A stretch of DNA of 58,537 bases, from positions 1 through 58,537 of the IMG/VR virus record IMGVR_UViG_3300030116_006124; one strand, written 5' to 3'. Below are positions 56,685 through 58,537 of this stretch, piece after piece. Made by a program: the position numbers and the translations under genes. The stretch is from a virus. The stretch's first letter is position 1, and the number at the start of each line of letters is the position of its first letter. Below the pieces are notes generated by a model. The model was not told the origin of the DNA. It saw only the letters and a list, made by a program, of their open reading frames with translations, and ran no database searches.

Positions 56685-58537
56685 TTATTTAGATTTAATT
56701 TTATCTATATCGTATTTATCTGTTATGTCAATCTCCCACACTTTACCTCCACCAAAACCTAAAGACTTCACGGGCCTTACATGTTTATTAGATTTGCACG
56801 ACTCCTCAATTATTAACATACCTCTTCTCACGAACTCCAAATTGTGAGACATGCCAACACTTCTACCCCCATTGAATTCATGTAAGAGTACTTGAAATTC
56901 AGTTAAAGTTCCTCTCCATTTAGTATCTCCATCCCAATACTCTCTAGCTCTTTTCGAGAAGAATTCTACAAGTTCTGCAATACTACTTCTACTTGAGTTG
57001 TCGTACGCAGCCGACGCTATGGATTTATCTATATAGGACACAACCCCATATCGAGACCTACCTATAATATCTTTTGGCACGTCCCAATCGATTAGCCACT
57101 TAGCGTAGTAAGGAAGCTCTCTAGTTATAATATCCTCCAAATCTGCATTTGGCGGAAAGTTTTTTGTCGAGTCATCGCTAATACGCAAAGCCATTATTTT
57201 ATCTCTGTTACTAGAGTCGAGAGCAGGAATAACACTCAAAGAGTTGGCATCCATATTAAGAGTCAAGACGATACGACCACTCCAAGGAATACTCATTTCA
57301 TCACAATATTTAGCCATATAAGAGATATCTGGATTAGCTACAACCCGTTTAAATATCTCAGTAGCTTTTCTTTGATCTTGAAAACTTGCTGCACTTTTTG
57401 TGTCATCAACACACCAACACGGAACCCTTGCTAGTTCTTTATTAAATGATGTCTGCCCGCAAATGTATTCAGAAGCATCGGAGTATCCACCAACAAGAGC
57501 CCCTATAATCCTTCTCGCTATAAGCGTCTTACCTCTGCCAGTTGGCCCTACAAGAATCAAGCCCTGCCCTTGTTTAGGTACTCTATACAATACTGACTCA
57601 TAGAATCTTTTCATATGAGCATGGAAGTACTCTATCGTAGGTCTTTTATCATTTACAAATAATTGATTTAACCATGCGTGAATAAAGGGCCAGTTTTTCG
57701 GGTCTCCGTTGTCAGCAGGTTCAACAGGATAAATGTTCTGAGAGTTAAGTATACGATGCGAGTTAACTTCGACTACTCTTTCTTTAGACCATATGATAGG
57801 AGCTATTTCGTGAATTCTATTTTCGTTAGATATTGTTAGTATAGCAGCGTCTACTTCTGATATGTGCTGTCCTTTCTTTGGTTTGTACAAGAATCCAGAT
57901 TTCCTAAGTTCTAAAACTAGTTGGTCTTTTGGGATAGGTACGGCTGACCCATGAAGTAGTTTAAAGAAGTTTTTACCATTGAACCAATAGTTATCAAGCA
58001 AGTCTCCTAACTTAGTTGTTTCATAGTCTTCAACAAACTTCTTCCCAAGTATTTCTCGCCATGTTAGAAACCCCTTACCCGCTCTATCACTATAGCATAT
58101 AACACCATCCTCAGTAAGTTGACATCCTTCTCTTTCAATACCGTCATCTATCCAAAACAATGGGCCTCTCTCACCTACAGCAAACTCACCCATCCATCTT
58201 TCAGGAAATCTTTTGAAGACCTCCTGACCAACTACCTCCATAGGAATTGAAGTTTCTGTAGTTTGAGGGGGCTTATCCATAGCTGCTTTTAGCAGCATTG
58301 TCTGCACTACGCTATCTTCTAAAGGATCTCCTATCTTCTTCCAATCCTCTCCTAATTCAAAGTATTGATTAGACTTCAGAGAAGACCTATCAAAACCCGC
58401 AAAGATTCTATCAAGTCTCAGATGTGTACACATCCTCTGCATAAAGGCAGCAAACATATCAGGAGATATAGGAATTTTTTTAAACTCCCAAACTAGTCTC
58501 ATATATCCAGATTGAGTCTTACTAATCCATGTAGGGA
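56685..58537 (-). CDS. Primase-helicase, main part (N-terminus at 395-1)
   Basis: Residues 99-715 of the 715-aa protein; 58438-58535 repeats bases 1-98. Walker A is LVGPTGRGKTLIARR (K435) and Walker B VPCWCVDDT (D476, D477); GRIVLTLNMD fits a sensor-1 asparagine. This is the D5/SF3-like helicase arrangement found fused to AEP primases in phages and plasmids. The pairing gives both primer synthesis and fork unwinding in one chain. If the window is read as linear, translation would appear to start at ATG 58502, which is internal. Confidence 0.8.
   Translation of the reverse strand, partial: PTWISKTQSGYMRLVWEFKKIPISPDMFAAFMQRMCTHLRLDRIFAGFDRSSLKSNQYFELGEDWKKIGDPLEDSVVQTMLLKAAMDKPPQTTETSIPMEVVGQEVFKRFPERWMGEFAVGERGPLFWIDDGIEREGCQLTEDGVICYSDRAGKGFLTWREILGKKFVEDYETTKLGDLLDNYWFNGKNFFKLLHGSAVPIPKDQLVLELRKSGFLYKPKKGQHISEVDAAILTISNENRIHEIAPIIWSKERVVEVNSHRILNSQNIYPVEPADNGDPKNWPFIHAWLNQLFVNDKRPTIEYFHAHMKRFYESVLYRVPKQGQGLILVGPTGRGKTLIARRIIGALVGGYSDASEYICGQTSFNKELARVPCWCVDDTKSAASFQDQRKATEIFKRVVANPDISYMAKYCDEMSIPWSGRIVLTLNMDANSLSVIPALDSSNRDKIMALRISDDSTKNFPPNADLEDIITRELPYYAKWLIDWDVPKDIIGRSRYGVVSYIDKSIASAAYDNSSRSSIAELVEFFSKRAREYWDGDTKWRGTLTEFQVLLHEFNGGRSVGMSHNLEFVRRGMLIIEESCKSNKHVRPVKSLGFGGGKVWEIDITDKYDIDKIKSK
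58438..58535. repeat. Terminal direct repeat (circular junction), right copy
   Basis: Identical to 1-98. See the left copy. Confidence 0.9.

Noticed and set aside
1-58537. Temperate lifestyle
   Set aside because: No integrase, excisionase, attachment core or CI-like repressor was seen; the parS-like site alone is not enough to claim lysogeny.

Overview
The window is a whole tailed-phage genome, assembled as a circle. Bases 1-98 recur exactly at 58438-58535, and one gene (primase-helicase) runs across the junction. The replication set, large terminase, scaffold-like protein, capsid protein, tail-fibre and lysis genes identify it as a dsDNA phage. It has a large portal (740 aa), a 2,881-aa internal protein, and no recognisable tape measure, sheath or tail-tube genes, so a short-tailed (podovirus-like) virion is inferred. 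Two lipoboxes, a candidate spanin pair and a muralytic amidase point to a Gram-negative host. No integrase, excisionase or CI-like repressor is visible. The DNA is AT-rich. Most virion and replication genes start after A/T-rich leaders with no Shine-Dalgarno sequence, whereas many small genes at 20.8-31 kb and the o-spanin candidate have clear AGGAGG-like sites.

Layout. (1) Minus strand, 7363 down through the junction to 56402: small-terminase candidate, two small proteins, RuvC-like resolvase, terminator, SF2 helicase, Cas4/AddB-like nuclease with Fe-S cysteines, a probable ssDNA-binding protein, coiled-coil protein, family-A DNA polymerase, AEP-like primase-helicase and a 93-aa protein. (2) Plus strand 7407-20624: large terminase, three probable internal virion proteins and the 2,881-aa polyvalent protein (zincin, ADP-ribosyltransferase fold, further modules). 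(3) Minus strand 31993-20779: an accessory block of about 25 mostly small genes. It includes a MoxR-type AAA ATPase with a metallopeptidase/VWA protein and a third partner, and a free-standing DnaA domain-IV-like protein. (4) 31994-33940: a non-coding hub with strong hairpins, possible structured RNA, a parS-like site and iterated repeats. (5) Plus strand 33364-38166: two nuclease-less homing-endonuclease-type proteins, portal and scaffold. (6) Minus strand 39783-38163: small basic proteins and a secreted protein. (7) Plus strand 39835-56400: lipoprotein, virion fibre proteins, capsid protein with a structured leader and terminator, tail proteins, a GT25-like glycosyltransferase, a large tail fibre, holins, spanin-like pair, amidase, zincin-like protein and a PD-(D/E)XK nuclease.

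The most unusual signals are five. A 19-bp palindrome, TTAACAACT(C/G)AGTTGTTAA, recurs at least 15 times between 27.2 and 33.1 kb, mostly on the stop codons of consecutive small genes, and sometimes supplies their last residues. A parS-like site lies next to one copy although no ParB gene is seen. The 1.37-kb gene-free region contains a 14-bp perfect hairpin and many nested complementary segments. The polyvalent protein repeats an R-x-T-Q-A-G-(S/G)-L motif at module boundaries. The phage also carries a MoxR-VWA trio of visibly different base composition. Functions are inferred from motifs read by eye; no database search was run.
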